Made by a program: the position numbers and the translations under genes. Positions 53,501 through 61,945 of a stretch of DNA of 64,000 nucleotides are shown here, piece by piece. A model generated the notes under the pieces. That model ran no database searches. It was not told the origin of the DNA and worked only from the letters and a program-made list of their open reading frames with translations. Every line of letters starts with the position of its first letter. Position 1 is the stretch's first letter. Source of the DNA: Lentzea flava (lineage in GTDB: Bacteria > Actinomycetota > Actinomycetes > Mycobacteriales > Pseudonocardiaceae); contig NZ_BMRE01000023.1 in NCBI RefSeq assembly GCF_014648475.1, forward strand, positions 1 to 64,000. Direction: 5' to 3'.

Positions 53501-53643
53501 TCGCGGTCCGCGTCGAGTCGTTCGGCCCGCGCGGCCCCTACAACAACAAGGAGTTCCGTCCGGACGACGAACTGGACGAAGGACTGGACGTCGACCAGCA
53601 GCGCATGCTGCTGGTCGCCGCGTTCCGCCATCTCCTGCCGTAG
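50515..53643 (+). CDS. TPR-CHAT-TIR fusion protein, candidate immune effector
   Basis: 1042 residues, soluble. TPR-like helices at ~1-400 (SALWHLTAAELAYAGGRLDE, then LALRKLGDTYADAGDEDRAA). CHAT peptidase domain at ~430-760 with catalytic pair H622 (RIDAHGKYN) and C663 (VVLGACESGVAQQ). TIR domain at ~773-915 (RPEVFLSFAGKDRPHAEQLR, then TSDYYVLLWSANTP); in it E845 of REWVTAEW aligns with the catalytic Glu of NAD-cleaving TIRs (SARM1 DWVHKE). C-terminal ~100 residues (LTGAELYRTVFQALRL, FSYELFQQNEPIPDD) look like a ubiquitin-like beta-grasp module. Known CHAT proteins are activated peptidases and TIR enzymes deplete NAD; both in one chain suggests sense-cut-kill logic. Start ATG 50515 is coupled to the small ORF before it. 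Confidence 0.83.
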   Translation: MDVEPGTPLADAIRAAQAAARRGDVHGVDHAYTEAAKITRIVAHDHCATLLDLGAIGKAAQRCDEYLTTDDTGLRVLRAQIRSAATEHAEAAQDVRALRRRDLTELQQAVLARVAALAAADRGDYPTAESELDAAERHFRRAERTEFLEAIGNDRLLLDVRRGSRVSTTDERTPRTPAEYLRRATALRRDLRYEEALALMTKCVTGYEIEPALRFAVLYELTVLLVLTRQAGAARRLFPLLVAAAGPEVLSKLPDATRTLSQERHLHHVRRLIAEDELTEAEGLLGQGTSALWHLTAAELAYAGGRLDEAARHFQQAARTGHAELKALALRKLGDTYADAGDEDRAAKCWNESHHVEEDIADHQDSPGIRLRMLRAAPDEHDGRVLAAVRRVQRDGRKALAGLAVAVEAARGATILAESRDLPRFTDLRAAQRWLRRTIKHLPRDQVVWMMHATPEQLHHVLIGRSITHVAIDVHVSELAETIRRLKAWKPRYDPAILGSLLAELTNLIALEDVIRALPRKITRIAVVAGDVLADVPLAGLPVPGTGLRLGLTHALSSLPCLSALPVLHRRSRGQRGDDTAIFSPDPRLRRATTRGEQFSTAGELERVLEEHRFQRIRIDAHGKYNRVNPDQSWLTFGTERVSAEALGNMDFSACGTVVLGACESGVAQQRGRDEKTGFVRSTIAAGAAAVVAARWQAEDEAARQVLDAFDRNLARMPRDRALQHALREVADRHPADWACWSLHGDAGIQTKAGPLRRRLRKNGEPVPLETRPEVFLSFAGKDRPHAEQLRADLEARNINAYLDENELAPGTNVVGAINDALATSDYYVLLWSANTPQREWVTAEWTAAFNLEMTRRRAFLFIVRLDEEPLPPLLSPRKHIDLVEAADRLVATWRADRRSELPVFPQPVPPTPDGPTVAISVRSHDLGVTHVVMTPLHLTGAELYRTVFQALRLPAEQATFDGAIGMRFSYELFQQNEPIPDDQSTVELTSDLVDLAVRVESFGPRGPYNNKEFRPDDELDEGLDVDQQRMLLVAAFRHLLP

Positions 53644-53646
53644 TGC

Positions 53647-53681
53647 CCCTGCCCCCGGGAGACGAACTCCCGGGGGCAGGG
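53647..53681. terminator. Strong bidirectional hairpin
   Basis: A 15-bp perfect stem, CCCTGCCCCCGGGAG at 53647-53661 and its complement at 53667-53681, with loop ACGAA. It lies between the convergent stops of the CHAT-TIR gene and the surface-protein gene. Confidence 0.9.
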
Positions 53682-53687
53682 TGCTTC

Positions 53688-56600
53688 TCAGGACCTGCGC
53701 CGGCGCGCGATCAGGGTCATGAACGCGCCACCGAGCAGCAGGGCCAGACCGGAACCGAGCAGAGCCCACACCGCGGCACCCGTTGCGGCCAACGGCGGCT
53801 TGGGCAGCAGACCCGCGTCGAGGGTCAGATCGACGCGCTTGTCCTTGCCCAGCTTGACGACGTGGGTGCATCCGGACGCCGGGTCGGCGTCGGAGTCCTT
53901 GCCGTCGTCACCGACGTGCGGCTTGGTCAGCTGGCGACCAGCGACCAGACCGGTTTGCGGATCGGCGTTGAAGCAGACCTTGTACTCACCGTCGACCAGA
54001 TCGGTGAACAGGTACTTGCCGTCCTTGTCCGTCTTGGTCTGCGCCACGGGCTTGCCGGTGCCGTCCTGCAGGAACACCGGCAGGTCCGGCACGCCGGGTT
54101 CGCCGGCGTCCTGCAGCCCGTTGGAGTTGTTGTCGTACCAGACGAAGTCACCGACGCGGTTGGTCGGCGGCACCAGACCCAGGTCCAGGGTCGGGTTGTC
54201 CCGCTTGCCCACGCCGACCGTCACCGGCGGCGTGCACCCGGTCGCGGGGTCGACGTCGGAGTCCTTCGCGTCGTCGCCCACGTTCGGCTTGGTCGCGACG
54301 TATCCGGCGTACTCACCCGGCAACGCGTTCATCTCGAAGCAGACCTTGTAGGTGCCGTCCGGGATGTTCGGGAACTCGTACTTCCCGTTCTTGTCGGTCT
54401 TCACCGGGTCCCCGACGGGTTTGCCGTTCGAGTCGACCAGCTTGACCGGCACACCGGGAACACCCGGCTCGCCCGGATCCTGCACGCCGTTGCGGTTGGT
54501 GTCGGACCACACGAGGTCGCCGATGCGGTTCGGCGGTGCGACCAGGCCCGCGTCCAGCGTCAGGTTCTTGCGCTTGCCCACCCCGAGGACCACCGGCAGC
54601 GTGCAGCCCGTCGCCGGATCGGCGTCGGAGTCCTTCGCGTCGTCACCGGCGTTGACCTTGGTGAGGGTGTGGTCCTTCACCGCGGCCGGCAGGTTCGCGA
54701 CGTCGAAGCACACCTTGTACTCGCCGTCGGCCAGATCCCGGAACAGGTAGATGCCGTACTGGTCGGTCTTCGTGGTGGCACCGGTGTTCAGCTTCACGGT
54801 CACGTCGGCCACGGGCTTCTCGCCCTCGTCCTGCAGACCGTTCTTGTTCGCGTCGATCCACACGAAGTCGCCGAGCAGGTTGATCGGCGCGTGGATGCCT
54901 GCGTCGACGGTGAGGTCCTCACGCTTGCCGACGCCCAGCGTCACCTCAGGGGTGCAACCGGTGTCCACGTTCGCGTCGGAGTCCTTCGCGTCGTCCGAGC
55001 CCGCATTCGGCTTGGTGTAGAAGAAGTCCTTCACCGCGTCCGGCATCGGGCCGAAGCACACCGTGTACTTGCCGTCCGGCAGGTTGTCGAACAGGTACTT
55101 GCCCTGCGCGTCCGTCTTCGTGGTCGCGCCGTTGGACAACTTCACCGGCACGTCGGGAACGCCGGGTTCGCCGTCGTCCTGAACGCCGTTCTTGTTGTCG
55201 TCCCGCCACACCAGGTCGCCGAGCTTGTTCGGCGGTGCGACGAGACCCATGTCCAGGGTCAGGTCGACGCGCTTGCCCACGCCCAGCGTCGTCTCCGCGA
55301 CACAACCCGTGGCCGGATCGGCGTCCGAGTCCTTCGCGTCGTCGCCACCCGCGTTCTGCTTGGTGACCTTGTAGTCCTTCACCGCGTCCGGCAGGTTCGC
55401 GATGTCGAAGCACACCGTGTACTTGCCGTCGGCCAGGTTGTCGAACAGGTACTTGCCCTGCGCGTCCGTCTTCGTGGTCGCACCGGTGTTGAGCTTCACC
55501 GTCACGCCCTCGACCGGAACGTCGGTCGCGTCCTGCAGGCCGTCGGAGTTCACGTCGACCCACACGTAGTCACCGAGACGGTTCACCGGCGAGATCAGAC
55601 CCAGGTCGAGCGTCGGGTCCTCCGGCTTGTCCACGTTCAGCGTCGTGGGCGGCGTGCACCCGGTCGACACGTCGGCGTCGGAGTCCTTCGCGTCGTCGCC
55701 ACCGGCGTTCGGCGTCGTCGGCACGTAGTCCTTCACCGCGTCAGGCAGGTTCGCGATGTCGAAGCACACCGTGTACGTGCCGTCGGGCAGGTTCGGGAAC
55801 TCGTAGCGGCCCTGGTCGTTCGTCGTCGTGGTCTTGTCGCCCACCTTGACGGTCACACCGGGGACACCGGGCTCGTCCGGGTCCTGGACACCGTTGGAGT
55901 TCGTGTCCTTCCAGACCGTGTCACCGAGCTTGTTCGGCGGCCTGATGCCGAGGTCCAGCGTGAGGTCCTCGCGCTTGGCGGCACCCAGTGACGTCGGCGG
56001 CGTGCAGCCGTCCGCACCGGCGTCGGAGTCCTTCGCGTCATCCCCGCCCGCGTCGGGTCGAGTGACCAAATAGGACTGGTACGGCGCCGGCATGTTCTTG
56101 ATGTCGAAGCACACCGTGTAGGTGCCGTCGGGCAGGTCGTCGAACAGGTACTTGCCCTGGTCGTTCGTGGTCGTGGTCTTGTCGCCGACCTTGACCGTCA
56201 CGCCGGGGACAGGCGCCTCGCCGTTGTCCTGGACGCCGTTGCGGTTGGCGTCGACCCAGACGTAGTCGCCGAGCTTGTTCGGCGGCGAGACCAGACCCAG
56301 GTCGAGCGTCAGGTCCACCCGCTTTCCGGTGCCCAGCGTGGTTTCCGCCGTGCAGCCGTCCGCACCCGCGTCGGAGTCCTTCGCGTCGTCGGAGCCCGCG
56401 TTCTGCGTGGTGACCTTGTAGTCCTTCACCGCGGCAGGCAGGTTCGCGAGGTCGAAGCACACCTTGTAGGTGCCGTCCGCCAGGTCGTCGAAGACGTACT
56501 TGCCCTGCGCGTCGGTCTTCGTCGTCGCGCCGGTGCTCAGCTTCGCCGTCACGCCCTCGACGGGGATGTCGGTGGCGTCCTGCAAGCCGTCGGAGTTGAC

Positions 56601-59600
56601 ATCGACCCACACGTAGTCACCGAGACGGTTGACCGGCGGGATCAGACCGAGGTCGATCGTGAGGTCCTCGGGCTTGTCCACGTCGAGCTTCGTCGGCGGA
56701 GCACACCACGTGTCGACGGCCGCGTCGGAGTCCTTCGCGTCGTCGGAACCGGCGTTCGGCGTCGTCGGGATGTAGTCCGCGTACTGCTGCGGCAGGGTCG
56801 TCTTGTCGAAGCAGACGGTGTACTGGCCGTCCGGAAGCTTGTCGAAGACGTACTTGCCCTGCGCGTCGGTCTTCGTGGTCTGGTCACCGGCCTTCACGGT
56901 CACACCGGGCACCGGCGGTTCGCCGTCGTCCTGTTGACCGTTCTTGTTGGTGTCGATCCACACGAAGTCGCCGAGCTTGTTCGGCGGCCGGATGCCCGCG
57001 TCCAGCGTGAGGTCCTCGCGCTTGTCGGGGCCCAGCGTCGTGGTGTGCGTGCACTTCGTCGCCGGGTCGGCGTCGGAGTCCTTCGCGTCGTCCGCGCCCG
57101 CGTTGAGACGCGTGAGCAGGTAGCCCGCGTACTCGGCAGGAGCGGTCGAGAGGTCGAAGCACACCTGGTACGTACCGTTGGGCAGCTGGTCGAACAGGTA
57201 CTTGCCGTCCGCGCCGGTCTGCTTCGGCGTGCCCACCGTCGCGCCGGTGCCGTCCTTCAGCGTCACCGTCACGCCCGGCACGCCCGGCTCGTCGCCGTCC
57301 TGCAGGCCGTTGCGGTTGGTGTCCTTCCAGACGAGGTCGCCGAGCTTGTTGTTCGGCGGCACCAGACCCGCGTCGAGCGTCAGGTCCTCGCGCTTGGCGG
57401 CACCCAGCGTCGTCGTCGCGGTGCAGCCGTCGGCGGCGTCCGCGTCCGAGTCCTTGGTGTCGTCGCCCGCGTCCTTGCCGGTGAAGGTGTAGCCCGCGTA
57501 CTGGGCGGGCAACGTCGACAGGTCGAAGCAGACCTTGTAGACGCCGTCTTCCAGCTGGTCGAACAGGTACTTGCCCTGCGCGTCCGTCTGCTTCGGCGTG
57601 CCGACCGGCGTGCCGTCGCCCTTCTTCAGCACAACCGTGACGCCCTGGACGCCCGGCTCTCCCGCGTCCTGCAGGCCGTTGCGGTTGGTGTCGACCCAGA
57701 CGAAGTCGCCGAGCCTGTTGGTGACCTTCGCGGTGATGCCCGCGTCGATCGTGTGGTCCGCGGTGCCCGCCTTGCCCGTGGTCACCTGGGTCTTGCCCGC
57801 GGCGTCCACGTTGGAGTCGATGACGCGGTCCGGTCCCGCCTCCTTGATCGTCCACTTGAGACTCGCCGCGTCCGGTGCGTTCGGCAGCCCGCCCGCGTTC
57901 ACCGCACTGCGGTCGAACGTCAGGTTGTAGCAGGTCTCCGGCTTCAGGCCGTCCGCGGCGCCGAAGTAGTACTCGCCCTTGGCGTTCGTCACCTTGGTGC
58001 CGAGCGACGCGCCACCGGCACACGGCGTCGCGGTCACCTTGACACCGGGAACCGCGGGCTCGTCACCGTCCTGCACACCGTCGCCATCGGTGTCGAACCA
58101 GACGCGGTTGCCCAGCTGCACCGGCGCGAGGTCGCACAACGCTTCGAGGTCGGCCAGGCCGTTCGCCTTGCCCCAGCCCTCGGTGTCGGCGCTGGTGATC
58201 TGGTACGACTGCGAGCGGTTGTCGGTCTGCATCTGACCGGTCTTGCGGTCGAACCAGCCGGTGCCGCCGCTGCGGACGGCGAGCGGGTCCATCACGTTGC
58301 CGGGCATGCGGTCCTCGCCCGGCACGAGTGCGATCGCCCCGAGCGACGTCTCCTGGTGGTAGGTCTGGTTGTTCGCGGGGTTGTCGTAGTACTCACCGGG
58401 GTAGTACTCGATCACGTCGTCGGCCTCGCCGCCGCCGTTCGGATCAGCAGGACGGTTGTTCGGGCAGCTGCCGGTGCCCTCCCAGACGAAGGTGGAGCCG
58501 GCCTTGCAGGCCCGGTTGAGGTCACCACCGATGATCACGTTCCACGTCGTACCGGGGTCGCTGCCGTCCGGCGCCGGCGTCTGCTGGCCGGTCTGGTCAC
58601 CGAACCGGTCGCGGAAGGCGAGGACCAGGTCGCCGTTGGTCTCCACGCCGATGTCGGTCAGCATTGGCATCGGCCAGGTGATGTTCCGCGACTTCGGGTC
58701 GAACTGCGCGCCGGAGTTCGGCTTCGAGTCCGGGTCCCAGGTGTCCTCCCACGGGTGCCAGAACTGGCTGCCCTCCTTGCCGGCCATCGCGAACCCGCGC
58801 TTGAAATCCAGCGTCTTGTTCACGGCAGCCGCACCGAACGCACCCGCCTTGAACGGGTACACGACCGCACGCAGGTCACTGGTCTTCTTCGTGGATTGGC
58901 CGGAGCAGACGCCACCGACCCAAACCGTGCCGTCACGCATGCCGAGGGCACCCGGCCGCCAGTCATCGGCGTTCGGGCAAGCACCGGCGGGAATGGCGTA
59001 CGAGGCCTTGGGCGCGGCCGCCGTCGCCTGCGTGGCGTCGTAGACGTAGAGCTTCTTGTCGCCCATGTTCACGACGTAGAGCTCGGTGCCGTCCTCGGAG
59101 ATGTCGATGTCACCGAGCGACTGCTTGCCGGGCACGCCGAAGAACGGGCCGTCGAAGTTGGTGCCCATCGCGTGCGCGGTGTTGCCCGCGTTGGGCACGA
59201 CGGTGAACTGCGTCGTCGCGCCACCGCCCTGCGGCGTCACATAGATCGCACCAGAGCCGCCAGGGCCGTACTTCGCGAGCCGCTTGGCGTACGCCGCGGA
59301 GAAGAGGCGCTTGTCCTGCTTGCGGTACGCGAGGCCGAACACCGTGCCGGTCTGGCCCTGGCTCGCGATCTGCGTCGCCGCTTGTGTGTCGCGCGCGGTC
59401 CACGGGAACGTCACCAGCGACCGGGAGGCCGGATCGTCCTGGCGCGTCGTGATGTCGCGCTGGCACGCGGTCGCCAGGGTGGGGTTGTCCTGGCAGTAGT
59501 CCGCCGGGTTCCACAGGCCCGTGGTGACGGTGACGTTCTTGCCGCCGGAGACGTCCACGAACATCGTGTTGCTCTCGAGCGTGCCGCCGGCGGGAGCCGG

Positions 59601-59915
59601 CTGCAGCACGCTGCCCGCCGGTGGGCTCACCTGCACGCGGTACTTGCCGCCGCTCACCGCCCCGAGGCCGACGGTCACACCTCCGCTCGCGTCGGTCGTC
59701 CCGGTCGCGGTCTTGCCCGCGGGGTCGGTGACGAGCACGGCGGCACCCTGGACGCCCACCTCGACGGCGGCGTCGTAGTTGCCGTTGCCGTTGACGTCAC
59801 GAATGACCTTCACGGTCAGCGTGCCGTCACCGGGACCGGCATGCGCTGCCGGTATCACCACGGCGAACGAGGCGGCCATCAGCGCGGCGAGCGCGGCGGC
59901 GAGCGGACGTTTCAC
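53688..59915 (-). CDS. Giant sortase-anchored surface protein with twelve SdrD-B-like repeats
   Basis: 2075 residues from GTG 59915 (AAGGAGCGA upstream). Export signal (RPLAAALAALMAASFAVVIP, cleavage after AHA), a first B-type module, a ~500-residue beta-rich head with propeller-like blocks (LGDIDISEDGTELYVVNMGD; RDGTVWVGGVCSG), then twelve SdrD-B-like modules of ~105-120 residues. Each has the pattern LGDxVWxDxNxNGxQDxxEPxVPGVxV, ending KREDLTLDxGL (calcium-type DxNxDG loops). The C-terminus has LAATG, a hydrophobic stretch (AVWALLGSGLALLLGGAF) and RRRRS, a sortase signal of class E/actinomycete type. Likely an adhesin or cell-surface stalk. The DNA repeats could recombine. No sortase gene is seen nearby. 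Confidence 0.9.
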   Translation of the reverse strand: MKRPLAAALAALMAASFAVVIPAAHAGPGDGTLTVKVIRDVNGNGNYDAAVEVGVQGAAVLVTDPAGKTATGTTDASGGVTVGLGAVSGGKYRVQVSPPAGSVLQPAPAGGTLESNTMFVDVSGGKNVTVTTGLWNPADYCQDNPTLATACQRDITTRQDDPASRSLVTFPWTARDTQAATQIASQGQTGTVFGLAYRKQDKRLFSAAYAKRLAKYGPGGSGAIYVTPQGGGATTQFTVVPNAGNTAHAMGTNFDGPFFGVPGKQSLGDIDISEDGTELYVVNMGDKKLYVYDATQATAAAPKASYAIPAGACPNADDWRPGALGMRDGTVWVGGVCSGQSTKKTSDLRAVVYPFKAGAFGAAAVNKTLDFKRGFAMAGKEGSQFWHPWEDTWDPDSKPNSGAQFDPKSRNITWPMPMLTDIGVETNGDLVLAFRDRFGDQTGQQTPAPDGSDPGTTWNVIIGGDLNRACKAGSTFVWEGTGSCPNNRPADPNGGGEADDVIEYYPGEYYDNPANNQTYHQETSLGAIALVPGEDRMPGNVMDPLAVRSGGTGWFDRKTGQMQTDNRSQSYQITSADTEGWGKANGLADLEALCDLAPVQLGNRVWFDTDGDGVQDGDEPAVPGVKVTATPCAGGASLGTKVTNAKGEYYFGAADGLKPETCYNLTFDRSAVNAGGLPNAPDAASLKWTIKEAGPDRVIDSNVDAAGKTQVTTGKAGTADHTIDAGITAKVTNRLGDFVWVDTNRNGLQDAGEPGVQGVTVVLKKGDGTPVGTPKQTDAQGKYLFDQLEDGVYKVCFDLSTLPAQYAGYTFTGKDAGDDTKDSDADAADGCTATTTLGAAKREDLTLDAGLVPPNNKLGDLVWKDTNRNGLQDGDEPGVPGVTVTLKDGTGATVGTPKQTGADGKYLFDQLPNGTYQVCFDLSTAPAEYAGYLLTRLNAGADDAKDSDADPATKCTHTTTLGPDKREDLTLDAGIRPPNKLGDFVWIDTNKNGQQDDGEPPVPGVTVKAGDQTTKTDAQGKYVFDKLPDGQYTVCFDKTTLPQQYADYIPTTPNAGSDDAKDSDAAVDTWCAPPTKLDVDKPEDLTIDLGLIPPVNRLGDYVWVDVNSDGLQDATDIPVEGVTAKLSTGATTKTDAQGKYVFDDLADGTYKVCFDLANLPAAVKDYKVTTQNAGSDDAKDSDAGADGCTAETTLGTGKRVDLTLDLGLVSPPNKLGDYVWVDANRNGVQDNGEAPVPGVTVKVGDKTTTTNDQGKYLFDDLPDGTYTVCFDIKNMPAPYQSYLVTRPDAGGDDAKDSDAGADGCTPPTSLGAAKREDLTLDLGIRPPNKLGDTVWKDTNSNGVQDPDEPGVPGVTVKVGDKTTTTNDQGRYEFPNLPDGTYTVCFDIANLPDAVKDYVPTTPNAGGDDAKDSDADVSTGCTPPTTLNVDKPEDPTLDLGLISPVNRLGDYVWVDVNSDGLQDATDVPVEGVTVKLNTGATTKTDAQGKYLFDNLADGKYTVCFDIANLPDAVKDYKVTKQNAGGDDAKDSDADPATGCVAETTLGVGKRVDLTLDMGLVAPPNKLGDLVWRDDNKNGVQDDGEPGVPDVPVKLSNGATTKTDAQGKYLFDNLPDGKYTVCFGPMPDAVKDFFYTKPNAGSDDAKDSDANVDTGCTPEVTLGVGKREDLTVDAGIHAPINLLGDFVWIDANKNGLQDEGEKPVADVTVKLNTGATTKTDQYGIYLFRDLADGEYKVCFDVANLPAAVKDHTLTKVNAGDDAKDSDADPATGCTLPVVLGVGKRKNLTLDAGLVAPPNRIGDLVWSDTNRNGVQDPGEPGVPGVPVKLVDSNGKPVGDPVKTDKNGKYEFPNIPDGTYKVCFEMNALPGEYAGYVATKPNVGDDAKDSDVDPATGCTPPVTVGVGKRDNPTLDLGLVPPTNRVGDFVWYDNNSNGLQDAGEPGVPDLPVFLQDGTGKPVAQTKTDKDGKYLFTDLVDGEYKVCFNADPQTGLVAGRQLTKPHVGDDGKDSDADPASGCTHVVKLGKDKRVDLTLDAGLLPKPPLAATGAAVWALLGSGLALLLGGAFMTLIARRRRS
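53850..58130 (-). repeat. Array of ~330-360-bp repeats encoding SdrD-B modules
   Basis: Twelve successive modules, most similar to each other in the middle (the pairs starting ~55560 and ~56610 are near-identical in their leading 40 codons). Module 1 (near 58130) is the most divergent. High DNA identity between modules makes expansion and contraction likely. Confidence 0.85.
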
Positions 59916-60362
59916 GAAATCGCTCCTTGGCAGCAGGGTCGGGGGGAACACACTGCGGGACTCTGGAAAATGCCACCGTTTCCGCAGGTCCGCCTGCCGT
60001 CAGCCACTTACACGTGATCGCTTGTCGCACTTTTCGGTGAACTTGTCTCGTTGGATCGGCCGCAGAAAAACGCTCGGGCGTTGCGTTCCGTCCAACGCTG
60101 CTCACCTCACCGGGTGAGGTCCGCTGCACGTTCGAGGATTCGGGTTTAGACGCGGCCGTCGCGGTGCGCGACTGTCCACAGAGGATGTTCGCTCTTCCGG
60201 GTCGTTCGTGTGTGTGGACGTCACAGCTTGACCACACGGCCCATGACTCTGAACGGGTGAACCTGCGCGTTCGACTCAGCCTTTCCTGGCTTCAGCGCCT
60301 GTCACCGGTGAAGGTCGCCAGAGGGCGGTGAAGACCCCGAGCGAGCGCTGAAGGGAAGGCCG
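59916..60362. promoter_or_regulatory. Divergent spacer between the surface protein and the ECF sigma gene
   Basis: 447 bp without a credible gene. It should contain promoters for both divergent genes. Around 60225-60240 (cagcttgaccacacggc) there is a TTGACC that could be a -35 element for the sigma gene. No clear ECF-type -35/-10 pair was recognised by eye. Confidence 0.4.
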
Positions 60363-60851
60363 TTGAGCACACCGGAGCCGGATCAGGGCTTCGCCGAGTT
60401 CTTCCGCACCTGCCTGCCGGTGGTGACGAGAACGCTGACGGCCTTGAACGGCGACACGCGCGTGGTCGAGGACATCGCGCAGGACGCGTTGGTGATCGCG
60501 CAGCACCGTTGGGGCGACATCCACGCGTACGACAAGCCCGAGGCGTGGGTGCTGAAGGTCGCCATCCGGCTGATGCGCCGGTGGCAGCAGCGGCACCAGC
60601 ACGAGACCCCGCTGGTCCCGGTACCGGTTGCCGACGCACTGGAGCAGGTGCACGAGGCCGAGGCGCTGCACTCGGCACTGCGGCAGCTCTCCCCCAGGCA
60701 CCGCGAGGCCGTGGCGTTGTACCACCTGCTCGGCTACCCGGTCAGCGAGATCGCCTCGGTGCTCATGGTCGGCGAGTCGACCGTGCGGACGCACCTCACC
60801 CGCGGCCGGGCCGAACTGCGGCGGATTCTCGGAGGCTCCGATGAGGATTGA
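60363..60851 (+). CDS. ECF-type RNA polymerase sigma factor
   Basis: 162 residues from TTG 60363, preceded by GAAGGGAAGG. Region 2 (VVEDIAQDALVIAQHRWGDI, AYDKPEAWVLKVAIRLMRRW) and region 4 (LSPRHREAVALYHLLGYPVS, SVLMVGESTVRTHLTRGRAE) are both present, the standard two-domain ECF layout. It redirects RNA polymerase to a small set of promoters. No anti-sigma gene with membrane segments follows; instead the next gene encodes a TPR-like soluble protein that overlaps its 3' end by 11 bp. The divergent giant surface protein is a plausible target. Confidence 0.9.
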   Translation: MSTPEPDQGFAEFFRTCLPVVTRTLTALNGDTRVVEDIAQDALVIAQHRWGDIHAYDKPEAWVLKVAIRLMRRWQQRHQHETPLVPVPVADALEQVHEAEALHSALRQLSPRHREAVALYHLLGYPVSEIASVLMVGESTVRTHLTRGRAELRRILGGSDED

Positions 60852-61887
60852 GAAGTTGCTGGCCCAGCACGAGCACGACGAGGCCGTCGAACGGCTCTAC
60901 CGCCTGGGCGAGGCCGCGGAACGGGCCGGCGACCTGCGCGAGGCCGCCGTGCGCTACCGCGTCGCCGCCGACCAGCGCCTCGGTGACGCTGCGGTGCGGC
61001 TGGCACGGGTGCTGTTCGCACTCGGCGAGCACGCCGAGGCGACGCGGTGGTGTCACGCGGCCGTGGCGGACGGATTTCCCGAAGCGGAGGAACTGATCCA
61101 GGAGGATTCCGAGGCACGGCAACGGTTCCTGGAGCACGCCGCCCGTGCCATGGTCGGCGCGCCCACCTTCGACTGGGTTCCCGCGGCGGTACCCGCAGGC
61201 CGCGTGGAGCCGTCCGAGGTGCAGGAGCGCACACGGGCGTTGCGCGCGCTCGACCGGCGATACGGCGGAATTGCCTGCCACACCTTGGTGTTGGCACACC
61301 TCGACGCCGTTGAACCGATGATCGTCGTCGGTGCCGAGGAGATGTGGACAGCCGTCGCCGAGGTGCACGAACTGGCGGGCTGGACCGCGTTCGACAGCGG
61401 GATGCCCGGCGTCGCGCTGCCGCACTTCTCGCGGGCGCTGACGTTGGCACGGCAGGCGGAGAACGAGGCGCTGATCGCCTCGGTGCTGACCCGCGCGGGC
61501 CGGATGTTCCTGCACCACAACGCACCTGACGACGCCTTGAAGGCGTTCCAGCTGGGTTTCGTGGCCGCGCACAACTCGTGGGCCGACCGCAGAGAACTGA
61601 GCAATCCTCCACAAGCCATCGCGGCACTCACGACGAAGGTCGGCACGTACGGCGCTGACCACGTCCGGGCGCGGGTGCTCACGCTGACCGCGTTGGCCCG
61701 CAACCACCTCGCGCTCGGCGACCCGGCCGCGGCCGCCGACCTCACCGGAGAGGCGGTGGCGGCAGCGGCGAACCTGCGGTCGGCCCGCGTCGACGACCAC
61801 CTGCGCTGGCTGGACGAGGAAGCGCGGGACGCCGGCGCGTCCGCGCTGGTGAAGCACATCGCGCACCGCTTCGCTCACCGTGGCTGA
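60841..61887 (+). CDS. TPR-like protein, partner of the ECF sigma factor
   Basis: 348 residues from ATG 60841. Helix-rich with TPR-type repeats, clear in EAVERLYRLGEAAERAGDLR, VALPHFSRALTLARQAENEA and DDALKAFQLGFVAAHNSWAD. No signal peptide or membrane segment. The 11-bp overlap with the sigma gene implies coupled translation. Helical repeat proteins next to ECF sigmas may bind or modulate them; that is inference. No enzyme motif seen. Confidence 0.7.
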   Translation: MRIEKLLAQHEHDEAVERLYRLGEAAERAGDLREAAVRYRVAADQRLGDAAVRLARVLFALGEHAEATRWCHAAVADGFPEAEELIQEDSEARQRFLEHAARAMVGAPTFDWVPAAVPAGRVEPSEVQERTRALRALDRRYGGIACHTLVLAHLDAVEPMIVVGAEEMWTAVAEVHELAGWTAFDSGMPGVALPHFSRALTLARQAENEALIASVLTRAGRMFLHHNAPDDALKAFQLGFVAAHNSWADRRELSNPPQAIAALTTKVGTYGADHVRARVLTLTALARNHLALGDPAAAADLTGEAVAAAANLRSARVDDHLRWLDEEARDAGASALVKHIAHRFAHRG

Positions 61888-61945
61888 CGTTTTCACCCGA
61901 TCCGGGCCGCTACACGCGTGCGCGCGAACAGGTAGGTTCTGCGGC

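Noticed and set aside
51558..55991. 1477-codon plus-strand open frame
   Set aside because: Crosses the CHAT-TIR gene out of frame and continues antisense to the surface protein; no family signal, whereas the real frames show clear domains.
56934..60017. 1027-codon plus-strand open frame
   Set aside because: Antisense of the surface-protein gene; its apparent repeats are only the complement of the SdrD-B repeats.
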